Assembly (NCBI GenBank): GCA_003024175.1
Contig: MDYQ01000114.1
Location: 1-64,000 of the forward strand
From: Planoprotostelium fungivorum
Taxonomy: Eukaryota; Evosea; Variosea; Cavosteliida; Cavosteliaceae
Direction of reading: 5' to 3'
Length of the DNA: 64,000 nucleotides
In this document: piece by piece, positions 1-11,733 of the stretch
How the letters are laid out: every line of letters starts with the position of its first letter
Position numbering within the stretch: the stretch's first letter is position 1
Notes under the pieces: generated by a model
What the model saw: the letters and a program-made list of their open reading frames with translations, nothing else
Database searches by the model: none
Told to the model about the DNA's origin: nothing
Position numbers and translations under genes: made by a program

Positions 1-1
1 A

Positions 2-2383
2 CAATCAACAGACTCAACCAACATGATGCTGGGAGCTACCTATCAGAATGCAGTGAAATATCGGGTCTTTTTACCTGGAAATGCCACTAACAGTATGTTT
101 ATTACTGATGGAGACGGACCCGGTACTCACCCACAGTGGAACTATGGATACATCTTTACATCTCTCGCTCCTTACTGGCTCAACCAACCTGACATGTACA
201 CTAACGGTTGTGAGTGTAAGATCTCATACGGTTATTGTGCTTGTCATCAGTTGCCTGGGTTAGTTTCTACTCTCTGGATCGCACCAGTGAGTCATCCATC
301 ATTTCGTTGTAAAACACATACGATCCATTCACAAACGCACATTGTATCATGTTGATATCGAGTAGGTTTCGAGTGATTCTACGACTTCTTCAGTGGACAA
401 TAACGTTTATCACAACTACACAAAGCAGGGAGTTATCCTCCGTCCACTGTTCGCGAACAACTCTCCAGCCTCTCACATCTTTGGTGCGTACAACCATTGC
501 TATATCATTTCCTCATTCAGACTGCAGCTCCACTCACGAATCCCGATAATAATCTTGTCAACGCTGGCAAGATTCCAGGGCAATCTGTGTGGTCTGTTCA
601 ATTTACTGACAGCAACGGTATGCATGTCAACACCCCCGCCAACACATCTCTCTATTTCAGGGACAACAGAGTGGGCACTTGGGTCATTGTGGCCATACCT
701 TACCCAGCTGGCACTACTTTCGTTATCAGTCAGTCTGACAGGTATATATAACACATGACAGGCAGTTGACATGTCCAGATTGTACAATGTGAAGAAACCT
801 GTGTATTTCACGCAAGTCTTCTCTTTCAGCGATTTGGGACTGTACAAATATTTTTGGGACAGCAAGGACAACAACTTGTGGATCGTTTTCACCGATGACT
901 ACGCCGATTACGTTCCTGGTCTCAACAATTTTGGAGTTAAAGTAGGAAACACAGATAACGACCCTATGCAGGTGAGACACCATATGTGAGATGTCTTGAA
1001 AGCTCATCGTTGCAGATTGTAGCCACCTTTGCTTCTGGATACAAACAGCTGCCTTTCACGTTGCCTCAATATCCAATCAACACCCCCAAATCCGTCGCTG
1101 GTCATTCTTTCTGGAATTATCTCAACGTGAGCCCCATCTACAACGTTGTAAATGGATTGAATTCAACAGTCTCTCAACAGTTCCGATTACCACAGTGGTA
1201 GAGTACTGGCACAGCTGTTTCCCTTCTACATGGGAGGAGGACCCTCACTTGCTTATCAGATCCATCATAGTTGGGGTCTCGGTACCAACGTATGTATATC
1301 TATAGATAGTCTGCACATCTGACATCATATAGATGGTCTTCCGCATGAAGACATCTGACAAGACTGTTGTATGGGATGTACCTGTCAGTCAGCACAATTC
1401 GCCCAATCTACAATCGATTTCTTTCGACTTTTACAATCTGCTCGTCAACGCGAAAGTCGAATCCGCTCTCTATCAGAACGGTCAATTGGTGAAACATCTC
1501 ACAGGACATCCCACGAGACATATCAACTAACCGTGACAGGTCTCGACCGGAGGGTTCAATCTGCCCAACAATGTACCGAGGGCCGTGGCTTACGAGGGAG
1601 CTGTCTGCGCGCCCACAACTTATTCGACTCAAATCGTCTATGATGACCAACTTTCTACAATCACAAACAAGTACTCACTGAATGGCTTCGTCAACACAGC
1701 GTCGAACCTGTCCAAGTGTAACAATTCAGTCTTGATGGCAAATACTGCTGGCTATGCCAGATTGACGTTTTCCAAGGCTGAGATCCCCTCCATCTACAAA
1801 TCGGTCGAATTCTTCGTGAGGTCAGTGAGCGGCAACCCTACCGTATTCTTCCAGGCCAAATATCCTTCTAATGCATTTTCGCCATCTGTGAGTTCCCAGC
1901 GAAATTTCACCAATTGACCTCGCTAGATTACGATCAATGAGACGAACAGCTACAACTGGGTGGTTACTCCTTACGGCTGGAATTTTGGTAAGAATTTCAT
2001 CTGTTGAAAACGTACAAATCACATTCGAAAATTATTTCACGTGAAAAAAGCTGACATACCTAGTTCGCATTCCCATCTCTTTGATTGGATATAACATCAC
2101 AGACATGCTTTTCAGCACTTATCCACCTTCATCTACTTTCATGGTCGACCAGATCCGCTTCTCTACATCGACAGATGCCCCCGTGTTGCCTGTCTTCAAC
2201 CAATCATTGTACACACTCAACAACGCTTCCCTCATTTCCAATGTTGCGGATGGAACTGTTGCCGACGGAACTGTTGCAGATGGAACTACTAGAACATTGG
2301 CAAGCGAAGTTGTGAATCCCAGCATCAGTATGGGAGTACAACTGGCTGTGTCCCTCTTGTTGATAATCGCCTTGTTTATCTAG
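2..2383 (+). CDS. Secreted GPI-anchor-type surface protein, 5' end outside window
   Basis: The reading frame is open to the left edge, so the N-terminus and any signal peptide lie outside. I join about ten short exons; early introns run about 210-250 (GTGAGT...CATCAG) and 287-393, later ones near 484-520, 971-1015, 1888-1927 and 1988-2063. The product is rich in N-glycosylation sequons and aromatic residues. Near the C-terminus it has a three-fold repeat of the pentapeptide ADGTV (about 2250-2290), then Ser/Asn residues and a final hydrophobic stretch ending LLLIIALFI with no basic tail, which is the pattern of a GPI-attachment signal. I do not recognise the globular domain. A poly(A) signal AATAAA follows within a few bases of the stop. 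The exon from about 1205 to 1290 is joined less surely than the others. Confidence 0.6.
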
Positions 2384-2385
2384 AC

Positions 2386-2391
2386 AATAAA
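2386..2391 (+). terminator. Poly(A) signal AATAAA of the surface-protein gene
   Basis: AATAAA lies three bases after the TAG stop of the upstream gene. About 20 bp further on, the kinase-derived copy begins, so the transcript probably ends at or inside that copy. Confidence 0.55.
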
Positions 2392-2412
2392 TGCAGTCAC
2401 ACTTTCGTTGTC

Positions 2413-3246
2413 AAGCTTATTTCGGTTCTTGCATCTCTACCTCCTCCGATATGATTTATGTATCTCTTCGAATACAATATCGCGATGAATGCATTGCAAG
2501 ATTACAACGGAAAAGGATGAGGAGGCATACAGATCTCATCACAAAGCGACAACGTATCCATAAGTGATTCGATCTTCTCATTCAACGAGGTGATGCAGTC
2601 CCACATCAATCGATGATCTACATCCATAATGCTCGATACGTGCACTATCTCGAGTGGCACGGTTACCCAGGTTCAACTGCACAGTGATAGTTTCTCACAC
2701 AACAACGGACCACAAGGAGGAGCCATCTCTTCCACCGGACAGAGAAAATACGACCATCAAGACAACAATGCTTCTGGAAATGTGAGTGAGAGCACCACCG
2801 TTCAAATTCGCCTATATGGATGGTGCGATTGACGCGATTTGATAGGAGGAATGTATATTCACAGTGGGTACGGAAAGGCACAATGGAGAGACAGTGTCAT
2901 GATGAGCAATACTGCGGGTAATCATGGAGGCGGCTGTCAGATGACCAACAGTGACGTCACTCTGACGGACGTGCAGTGGATTAACAATTATGCCGCGGTA
3001 CAAGGAGGTGATGAGAGATAACCGCTCGATGTCTCTCCTCTCTCTACAGCCATCGACTTCATCATCCAGAGAAACACATCCAAGAGAAGCGCAACTTTGT
3101 CATCAAATCACACGAGAAATCAAGGACTTGTCACTCTGAACAAACTCGCCCAGTTGATGATCTGTGAGTCAGACGGTTCATATCGTCATTTCGACATTCA
3201 TCGACACAAATTAAGTGTGCTGGACGACGCAACCTCTCGGCAGGCC
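2413..3246 (+). pseudogene. Inverted, internally deleted copy of the beta-helix receptor kinase at 32-37 kb
   Basis: This stretch matches the reverse complement of about 34985 down to 32194 over its whole length, at roughly 85-90 percent by eye, including intronic bases. It lacks two blocks. One is about 180 bp of beta-helix (around 34432-34615). The other is about 1.74 kb (around 32292-34030) that holds the membrane span and nearly all of the kinase domain. The second junction, near 3141, fuses beta-helix sequence directly to the last part of the kinase C-lobe. Introns are retained, so this is a DNA-level duplicate and not a retrocopy. Short frames survive but no full reading frame does, and there is no signal peptide. 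I read it as a non-functional relic of the minus-strand receptor gene. Confidence 0.85.
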
Positions 3247-3644
3247 AGCAAATATACCACCGTACAAATGTTTCAAGAAAACCATTCTGCTTCCTTCAAC
3301 CTAATCTCACACCGCTCGAACGATGGGCAAAGTAAAGATGGATTTCATCGCAGATGTCAGCACGTGCACAAAGTACTACGCAACTGTATGTATATCGGAG
3401 AGATCCTCCGCTTGGTGAAATCCCAAGAAGATCATCGCGGATTGACCCAAGCATCTCTTGGAACAGCTTCTTTCAGGGGATGCGTTCGATCATATTTCAA
3501 TGCATGTACAATAATCATTCTGAAAAGACTACGGTGATACGAGAGCACTTTCCGCTTCTCTGTGGTTTTACGGCCTTGACATGTTGTGTTGTAGATAAAT
3601 GCCAAACATTCAATTTGAAACGGACCACACAAGAGATCGACGGG
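3247..3644. other. Intergenic, upstream of the FAM91 gene
   Basis: About 400 bases between the relic and the FAM91 start codon. A short frame runs through it but has no recognisable product. I see no RNA gene and no clear promoter element beyond AT-rich patches. Confidence 0.4.
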
Positions 3645-6600
3645 ATGGAGGAGGAAGATGAAAAAGAGCTTGAGAAGTACATCTTACAACAATTTACGTG
3701 GGATAAACTTCCCAGTGCAGTGAGAAAGAGACTGGAGAACTCGAGAGAAGTCTGGAAGGAGAAGGTGCAGGTATTGACGAGACTATCTCTGACGACGATA
3801 GGTCACCAAATATTCGATCAAACATCAGCTGAGATGGAAGACAAACATAGTCAAGCAGATGTACCCCGATGAGAAGGCGTACTACCAACAGATTTTAAAG
3901 ATCAGTCGGACTCACTTTATGGTGATTGACCTTCTTAAACCTAATTAATGGTTTTACAGTTATATCCGTATCATCTGGCAGACGTTATGACAAAGACCAT
4001 GAGGATGACCCCTTTCCGTTTCTATTTAGAAATGATGGAAGATGTGATGAGAGGCGGTGGGTGTTGTCGTGTGGCATCTCCATTGATTTCATCCAGAACA
4101 CTCATACGACCGTCTTCCCAATTTCACGGCAACAGATTGTGAGTCGATCAATGAAGTAGAATTGATGGCGTGTCAGGCGTGAGACTGTTAGGCATCGGTA
4201 GAAATGAATACATAGACAACATGAACCGCTGTCGTTCGAGAGTGAGATGAAAATCATGTGAGAGCTGACAGAGAAAGGGGTGGTTGTGGAAGATGAAGAG
4301 GAATGCCTTCAAAGAATGTCTTCCGACACATCCTGTGGAGATCGAGATCGAATACTGGTGGATGTGCGTTCGTTCATCTTCGCCCGAAGAAGATCTAAGA
4401 GTGAACCACATCCTGTCATCATTTATCAATCCATCCTTTCATCGTCATAACCTATCATTTCTCATTATGATATGTACTGAATGTATCTCACCCTGAATAG
4501 AGTATGACCGAGATGGAACGTAGCGTTCTGGCTCTCTTAGATGTGGGCCCTCGCCAAGCGGGCACGTTGGACCGTAACAGCGTCCACTCTTTGTATACGA
4601 AGGGTTCCATCTATCTGGATGTGCCCATCGGTGATGATGACTACATCTCGGGTGAGATCATCATCATCAACTTCTCACGTTATCTCTTCTCCTCTTCATT
4701 TGCTCACGTTCATCAGTTCCTCCCCTGGAGAATTTCGTCATGAATCGGGTCAGCGGTGATTACTTTGAAAATCTCTTGTATAAGATCTTCGTTTCGTTGG
4801 ACGAGAGGACATCTGTGAAGGAGTTATCGTCCATCTTAGACGTCGATTTAGAGATGGCCAAGGTGTTCTTCGTTTGCAGCTTCCCGTCTGACGCATTCAC
4901 AGCAAGCGGTCTCTCTGTACTGCAGGTTGGCATTCGCAAAGAAGAAGACCGTGGAGCCACTACTCGTTTATGTGAGAGACAGATATTGATCGGATGAGAT
5001 GTAATGGAGACAGGGAGAAGACGAGATGGTAGGAATAAGAACTCAGTGGCATTCCACTTGGTTGTTGATGGCGAAGACTCAGAGTTCATCGTGAGGATTG
5101 TGTAGAGATGTATCTCTGAATCTTTCAGTTCTCTCTTTGACAATGAATCCTCCCAGACAAGTGATTCGCTATCTTCATCAGTACAAACACCCAAGGTACC
5201 TCATCGTCTTCATCTCTGATTAACCCTTTGATTCAGATGGACAGCCCCACGATAGCCAAGCAATTCAGTGAGAGGAGAAGGAAGAGGAAGTCTTTGACTC
5301 TACTACAGCAGCCTATCGAACGGACAGTTCACAACAACTGCCGCACAAGAAGAGGATCGGCTTCATATTCGACTACACGTTGACTGCCCTTCTCATGATG
5401 GGCAACTTGGGAAGTGGTTTGAAGATGCACGCCGTAACCATGTACGAGGTGATGTCATTCATCTCCTCCTCCCTTTCTCATTCGATCAGGTGGGAAAATT
5501 ATCTGAGGAGTCACTGGAAGAGTTCCTGCAAGAGTTAGACAAGGTGAGAAGATGAACAAGGAGTGAGAGTGAAGAGTGCAGGTGTCCGACGTGGCAGAAG
5601 GAGAGGCACAGAGATATCACGATCACGCCATCGCTCTCAGAGAAACCATTTACTTCCTTAGGAAGAAGATCAACAGCGACGATCGCTTCGGAGGTGTAGA
5701 TCTACTGCGATCAGAGAGATTGGCCAGTTTAGATCCGAACACGAGGGAGAGGGTAGATCTCTTCGTCACGTTCATCTCGCTGAATTCACACAGATTCTCT
5801 ATCAAAATTACGAGATGCTTATTTCGATGGCTCCTATCTCGAACGAGAGTGAAGTCATCACTTCTACAACACCCAGGCACTTTGGACCAGCCATTGCAGA
5901 GGTGAATGGAAACAGTGCATCTTGCAGAAGCTGACGAAGACAGTTCAATTCGATGTGGATGAGACTGTACTTGTATCACTGTGCTGGAGATGGACCTCCG
6001 TGTCAGATGTTGACGAGAGGAGCCAGAGTCAGAGTCTTGCCCGAAGAGCTCCGAGTGTGCAGTTACCTCAGGATGTTCTCTTGGACTCACGACAGCATCA
6101 TATCTCCCATCTCGGGTGTGTTACAGATCTTAAACGAGCACTTGTTAGACTGTCCGGTCATGATCCAGTACTTTGGAGAGAGTGCAGATACCATGGAGGT
6201 GAGTGTCATTATTTTATCTGCAATGATCAATCTACGTGGACTCTCTTAACTCTGTTAGATCTGCGTTCCCTTTCCATTCGATGCCGTGGAAGGTGAGCGT
6301 GCAACGTGAGATGTGGACTGAGAAGAGATGAAGGGAAAGTCCCGAGGAGAGAGACGGATTACAATGCGGATAACCTGCACAAACACCCCCTCCTCCAAAA
6401 GTTACAAGAGAAGCTGATGCTGGCCCATTCTTTCGGTTACATCAAGATGTTGAGAATCAAAGGGATAGATGGACAGCTCAGATGGGTGCCTGAAGACGTT
6501 TACTTTGGCATTCCTCTCAATGATCTGGTTCTGAATCAAAAGGTGAAGAGTTGTTCTATCCTCTCGTTCTCCTCTCATTTTTTGCAGGTGACGGCCAAGA

Positions 6601-6911
6601 TACAGCAATACGATCTGTTCAGCGCAGAGAATATGGACAAGCAATCGGAGGCCGCACGAACGTTATCCATTCGGTTGTTAGACTTTATCACATCACACGT
6701 GAATCTACCTCCCAGGCACAACACCCACCCGCTCCACTCCATCATCAAGTGAGACAGATTTAAGCATGTCGAGTGAAGCACTCATTTTGACCTCAGAGCA
6801 AACGAGCCCAAAGTGGAGAAGACGGAGGAGATCGAATTCGATTTGGAGACTGTGCCTTATCCTTCGAAGAATCTTAGATTTACGAGGGAGGACGGTTTGA
6901 CTCAGTGCTAG
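3645..6911 (+). CDS. FAM91A1: FAM91 family protein (FAM91A1 orthologue)
   Basis: Conceptual splicing of about 14 exons gives a protein near the usual length of about 830 residues, aligned from end to end with human FAM91A1. Landmarks in order are [17 protein letters not shown] at the N-terminus, [125 protein letters not shown] and a C-terminal [15 protein letters not shown]. In animals FAM91A1 works with TBC1D23 and the WDR11 complex at the trans-Golgi, capturing endosome-derived carriers on golgins. The ATG at 3645 is chosen because the family's conserved N-terminus begins a few residues later. Introns are 40-60 nt with GTGAG starts. Both N- and C-terminal conserved blocks are present, so the gene looks intact. 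Confidence 0.9.
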
Positions 6912-6935
6912 CCGATGAGATGAACATGCCTGTGA

Positions 6936-6941
6936 TATAAA
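6936..6941 (+). promoter_or_regulatory. TATAAA box candidate
   Basis: TATAAA sits about 160 bp upstream of the ATG of the next plus-strand gene and just after the FAM91 stop. The distance is plausible if the leader is about 130 nt. This is motif evidence only. Confidence 0.25.
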
Positions 6942-7100
6942 GTCTCGTCAGCATTTGAAGATCATCTGAGTGCTTCTACCTACTCTATTGAACCAAGATT
7001 GAACAGAAGATATGGACCAAGAAATGACACCTTTTTTTGTCTTTGTTTCATCTACAACTATAAGAGTCTCACGAACGGCTCACAGAATAGAAACACCAAC

Positions 7101-7607
7101 ATGAGAGTAACCTCTTTCATCATTTTCGCCCTTCTGGCCCTCGTTCTGCTGTCCATCACAGTAGATGCAGTCAAATCTGATAAACTGAAGCGGGAGAGAC
7201 CTCCTCGCCCTGAGCGCCCGGACTTGGGAGACCGTTACGATAGACCAGAGCGTTTCGGTCCTAGAGACAGAAAGGGTCCAATGGACGACAAGAGCAAGCA
7301 TATGGCCAAATTATTAGAAGAGAGGAAGAAGGAGACGAGAAAGAGAGCCGAAGAGGCCAGAGCCAGCGGAGATGAGACACTGGCTAAGAACTTGGAGAGA
7401 AAGGTGTGTTAAGACTTTTGTGCTGACGAATGCATTAAAACTTCGCAGCTCGAGCATTTGGACAAACAGATGGAGAGACTCAACGACGACAGACGTCCCG
7501 GAGCTCCTCACATGCCACCCATCCCCAACGCCGAAGACCTCATCCAACAGAAGATGAGAGAAAGAGAGAAGGCCAGAGAGAAGAGAATCCGCCGTGATGA
7601 CTTCTAA
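7101..7607 (+). CDS. Small secreted, highly charged coiled-coil protein
   Basis: Two exons (7101-7403 and 7449-7607) joined in phase 0 across a 45-nt intron give 153 residues. The first 24 or so form a clear signal peptide: a basic Met-Arg start, a run of Ile/Phe/Ala/Leu/Val, then a small-residue cleavage region. The mature part begins with a Pro/Arg/Asp-rich stretch (RPPRPERPDLGDRYDRPE). It continues as a Lys/Glu/Arg-rich region that should form a helical coiled coil (LLEERKKETRKRAEEA). The end is RRDDF, which only weakly resembles an ER-retention tetrapeptide. I know of no family for it. Upstream in-frame Met codons exist, but starting there would bury the signal peptide. Confidence 0.7.
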
Positions 7608-7881
7608 ACGATAAAATACTCAATGTACCTCTCTAAAAGTTACTTTTATTTAGAGATGATGTTTGTGAAGGGTGAGATTCGTGTTTGAGCGCAGTTTCAA
7701 AATGTCCAATCATGTGTGATGCTCACCATTTGCTGTCATGTACAGCGAGACATTCGTATCAGAAGCGTTTTACGACGGACAGAGTGTTTGCTTGGTACCA
7801 ATTTTGTTTGAGAAGCAAGATGTAGTGCTGATTGTGATACCCATCAACATCAGTTCTTTGTCACAACGTAAAACAAAGACA

Positions 7882-8168
7882 TCAGGCGTCTTTCTTCATT
7901 TTTAAATCGTTTTTCTGCATCAAGTTCTTCTTAAAGTCTTCCAAAAAGTCGATTCTGGTGTCCATATCGCCAGCATACTCTTTCGCCTTTCTATCTGTCA
8001 TGTGCTCATCTGCAATTTTCAGCTCGAAGTCCCTCCATCGAATGACTCACAGAACTTATACTTGACCAAAGTGTATTCGATGGTAGCACCCATGAAGAAC
8101 CCAACACCAAACACCTTTGCCCAGAATGCAGGTGGCTTGTTTAGAACTCTCATGTCTCCCAATCCCAT
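7882..8168 (-). CDS. Small single-span membrane protein, possibly mitochondrial
   Basis: Two exons (8168-8051 and 8009-7882) flank a 41-nt GTGAG...GCAG intron and give 81 residues with matching phase. Residues about 14-35 (FWAKVFGVGFFMGATIEY) form one hydrophobic, glycine-rich segment, followed by KYKFYE and a charged helical tail. The layout of a short N-terminus, one span and a basic or acidic helix is common in small mitochondrial inner-membrane assembly factors, but I cannot place it in a named family. The gene is divergent from the molybdenum cofactor sulfurase gene with only 75 bp between start codons. The plus-strand frame over the same bases is a shadow. Confidence 0.6.
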
Positions 8169-8243
8169 GGCTGCTGCTGATATGTATGATGTGATCTAAC
8201 AACACGTGACCTCACAAAAAACAAGCGCCAATGACAATTTGTG
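8169..8243. promoter_or_regulatory. 75-bp bidirectional promoter
   Basis: This is the only DNA between two divergent start codons, so it must hold both promoters unless the leaders overlap. It contains a CACGTG E-box (8203-8208) and a CCAAT pentamer (8228-8232). Factor binding is inferred. Confidence 0.45.
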
Positions 8244-11200
8244 ATGGAGGCGGATGATCTCACGCTGCAACAAGAAGGGTATGGTTATCAAGGGAAAATA
8301 GAGGAGATTCGACAGACAGAATTTGGGCGGCTCAAAGGTGTCGATCATCTAATTGATTCTCGTCAATTCATTTGGTCGAACAACACTCATTTGTGATAAG
8401 ACGTGACATTCTTGGATTATTGTGGAACAGCTCAGTATGGAAAGAGTCAGCTCGACGCAAGTATGAGAGATCTGTCTCAACATCTGTACGGCAACCCACG
8501 TATCCTCTTTCTTTTCGACCTATGTTCATATTTCACATAATTCGACTCTAATCCATCGCGATTAACCTTGACCAATCGAAGACAGCTCATCGAGCTCCAG
8601 CGGAGAGCTTAGTCACAACCAAGTACAAAAGGTAACCCTCATCTCAAAAGAGCACCCCTGACACCGCCAGATCCGCCACCGCATTTTAGAGTTCTTCCAT
8701 GCCGACCCTCAACAGTACGCCGTCATCTTCACATCAGGTATCAAATCACCCTCCATCGATCATCATCTCATCCACTCAGGTTGCACTGCCGGTCTCAAGA
8801 TCGTCGGCGAGTATTTCTCCTGGCATTCGGGAAGACTACTCCTTCACGACGAGAGCCATACTTCCGTCTTGGGCATGAGAGAATACGCTTACCGTGGAGG
8901 AGCTCAAGTCAACGTCAGATCGTGTGATCGTCATCATTCGTAATGTTGACCGATCTGTAGGTCTTCGATTCAAAATCCCAACTCATGAGCGAGTTGTCGA
9001 AAGGATGTGACGGTCACACCTTGGTCGCTTTTCCTGGTGAGACAAATTTCTCAGGTAAACAGTTGCCACTGCAGTGGATCAACGACATACACGACAGCGA
9101 TGAGAGGGGGTAAGTCATAGTGCAGTAAAAAATATCTGAGGCCCTTCACAGTAAGACGAAGGTGCTATTGGATGCCGCCGCTCTTTGCAGCCACAGTGTG
9201 GTGGACCTGGAGAAATATCCCGCAGATTTCGTCGTGTTATCGTTCTACAAGATCTTTGGTTACCCAACCGGCTGCGGCGCCCTTATTGTCAAGAGAGGTG
9301 AGAGAGGGACATCGATCGATGACTCAAGATCCACAGACTCTGCTCGATTATTAGACAAGATTTACTTCGGTGGAGGTACGGTCGCTGCATCGTTGAGCAA
9401 CGTCAGATTCCACAAGTTCAGAGAGGATATCTCGTCTCGCTTTGAAGATGGATCGATATCATTCCTCTCCATCATCTCTCTGCGGTACGGTTTCGATTTT
9501 ATCTCACTCAATTTTGGTTCTATCACACAGATTGAGAGGTAATCAAAATTCAACGTTTGTTGGACTGAGAGAACGATAGACACACTTTAGCCTTGGTCAA
9601 CCACATGTACAGAAGATTGTCCGATCTACAACACGACAACGGTACACCGGTCGTACGATTCTATGGAGACCTACGAATCGAGGGTGGTAAGCTGTCTCAG
9701 CAGGGCCCAGTGCTCGCATTCAATCTACAACGAGCCAACGGTGAAGTCGTCGGTTTCAATGAAGTGAACCAGATGGCCACGTTGGAGGACATCCACTTGA
9801 GGGTGAGACATTCACCGTAGATTTCATAGAAAACTCAATCTCATCAGACGGGATGCTTCTGTAATCCGGGAGCTTGTCACAAATATCTGGGACTGTCCCA
9901 CGAGGAAGTCATGGAGAACATCGAGGCGGGTCACGTGTGTTGGGATGACAAGGACATCATCAGAGGAAAGCCAACCGGTGCGATTCGAGTGTCCATAGGT
10001 GCACCCACCCTCTTACGAGAAGTCGAGGTGACCAACGAAGACGTGAAGTCGCTGATAGAACGACAGACATTCATCGATTTCGTGGGCAGGCACTTTGTGG
10101 AGAGGGCTACCACGGGCGACGTGAACGGAAGTCAGGAGGTCAGATGTGAGACCCTGACGTTATCTGAGATATCAGTGTATCCCATCAAATCTTGCGGTCG
10201 TCACGTCGCTAGAGAGTGGCACGTTCATTCGAGAGGTGAACGAATGAATGGAGATGAGGGTGAACGTCCGTAGGGTTATCATACGATCGAGAATGGGTGC
10301 TGATCGATGTCACTGGATCTTACCTCAATCAGAAAAAGGTGTGACGCATCGAAATATCGTTCTCAAACGGTGTAGAATCCAAAGATGGCGACAATCAGTC
10401 CACACATCGACGAAGAGAGACAGGTATACCATTTATGTCCTCCTCTCGCTGAATCAGACGCAGGTGATGATCGTACGGGCACCAGACATGATGGATCTGG
10501 AGATATCATTGACAGACACACCGAAAGAAGAGATCAACTTGAGCGTATGTGGTGACGAGTGAGTAACGAAATTCATCCGATTGGGGTTGACACGAAAAAG
10601 CTGCGGGGGGTTCGTTTATCCAAACTCGACGAACCAATGGTTTTCGAGCTATCTAGATACGAACGTTAAATTAGTGAGAACGAGCGAAGAGAAAACAAAT
10701 CGTTACGCTGGAGACAGAAACAAGAGATCGATCATGAGAAGAGTGAGAGACGACGTCACAATCGTCTCACAGCTCATGGTGATTCAGAATGGATTGCAAG
10801 AGAGTGTCATGGATTCACCTTGCCCTCTCATCAACTTCTCCAACGAATCACAGTATCTGATTGTGTGTGAGGCCAGTGTAGAGGTATGACATGTGGACAC
10901 GTGACGATGACCTCATGACACGTCATAGGATGTAAAGAAGAGGATGGAAGAGAGGGATGTCAGCACGAAGATCAGTGCCGCCACCTTCCGTCCGAATCTG
11001 TTGATCTCTGGAGGCTCACCCTTCCAGGAAGACTCGTGGAAGAATCTCGTCATAGGTGACCACGTGTTCGAGGTGAAACCAATCACTAAAGAGATGAAAC
11101 TGAATGAATCAGATCATCGGACCTTGCAATCGGTGTAAGATGATCTGTATTGATCAGACTGATGGGACGGAGAGTCGAGAGCCATTGTACACTCTCTCCA

Positions 11201-11319
11201 CCTTCAGAAGAGAGAAGGGGAAGATCTATTTTGGGATGCACGCCATTAGGAAGGACTCGTCGGGAGGAGAGAAGAGGTTGCTGTCCAATCGGTCTGTCGT
11301 CAGAGTTCTGTGTAAATAG
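8244..11319 (+). CDS. MOCOS: Molybdenum cofactor sulfurase (MOCOS)
   Basis: The enzyme sulfurates the Mo cofactor for xanthine dehydrogenase and aldehyde oxidase, using PLP-dependent removal of sulfur from cysteine. The N-terminal class-V aminotransferase half reads [45 protein letters not shown] and the PLP-lysine motif [16 protein letters not shown]. It ends with the persulfide cysteine in [16 protein letters not shown] and with [20 protein letters not shown]. The C-terminal MOSC half begins [17 protein letters not shown] and contains [27 protein letters not shown] and a final KIYFGMHA. All are family signatures, so both halves look complete. Many introns of about 40-60 nt interrupt the gene. 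The start at 8244 precedes the conserved LDYCGTAQ block by about 35 residues, the usual distance. Confidence 0.92.
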
Positions 11320-11733
11320 ACGTTTCGTTTCGTTTTTTTACTTCTGTACAATAGCGACATCATCAAATGATGTCCGGTACATGGAATCCGTAGGTGGCGG
11401 ATCTTCTAGAGGGAGACAGACTAGTCCACTGACAGATTCTCGTTCATTCAGGCTTCAGACTGATAAGTTAGTAACGTAGCATGGTAGTCCGTGAAGTCGC
11501 CGTCTGTATATCTCATCTGTTGATATTATACCTCTTGGAGTTTGTTTTGCTGATCAGATTTATTCATCATTTGTTTCTTCTCTCATGATCGACAGTTTTT
11601 TGTGTCAATAGACGGCGACCAAAAATCCGTACACGATTCAACGATTGGCAATAAAAATATCGAAAATTGTTTCCCGAACTACAACCCGAAAATGGTGACG
11701 TCGTGATTTGAATTCAAGCACACCACCACAGAG
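11320..11733. other. Intergenic, AT-rich
   Basis: About 410 bases between the MOCOS stop and the USP5 start. It includes pyrimidine runs (CGTTTTTTTACTTC) likely to belong to the MOCOS 3' untranslated region. I see no gene or structured RNA. Confidence 0.4.

Noticed and set aside
6840-6911. Premature truncation of FAM91
   Set aside because: At first the end looked early, but [10 protein letters not shown] followed by EDG corresponds to the C-terminal end of animal FAM91A1, so the gene is complete.
8002-8199. 65-residue plus-strand ATG frame
   Set aside because: The minus strand gives a spliced 81-residue protein with a membrane span and matching intron phases; the plus frame is its shadow.
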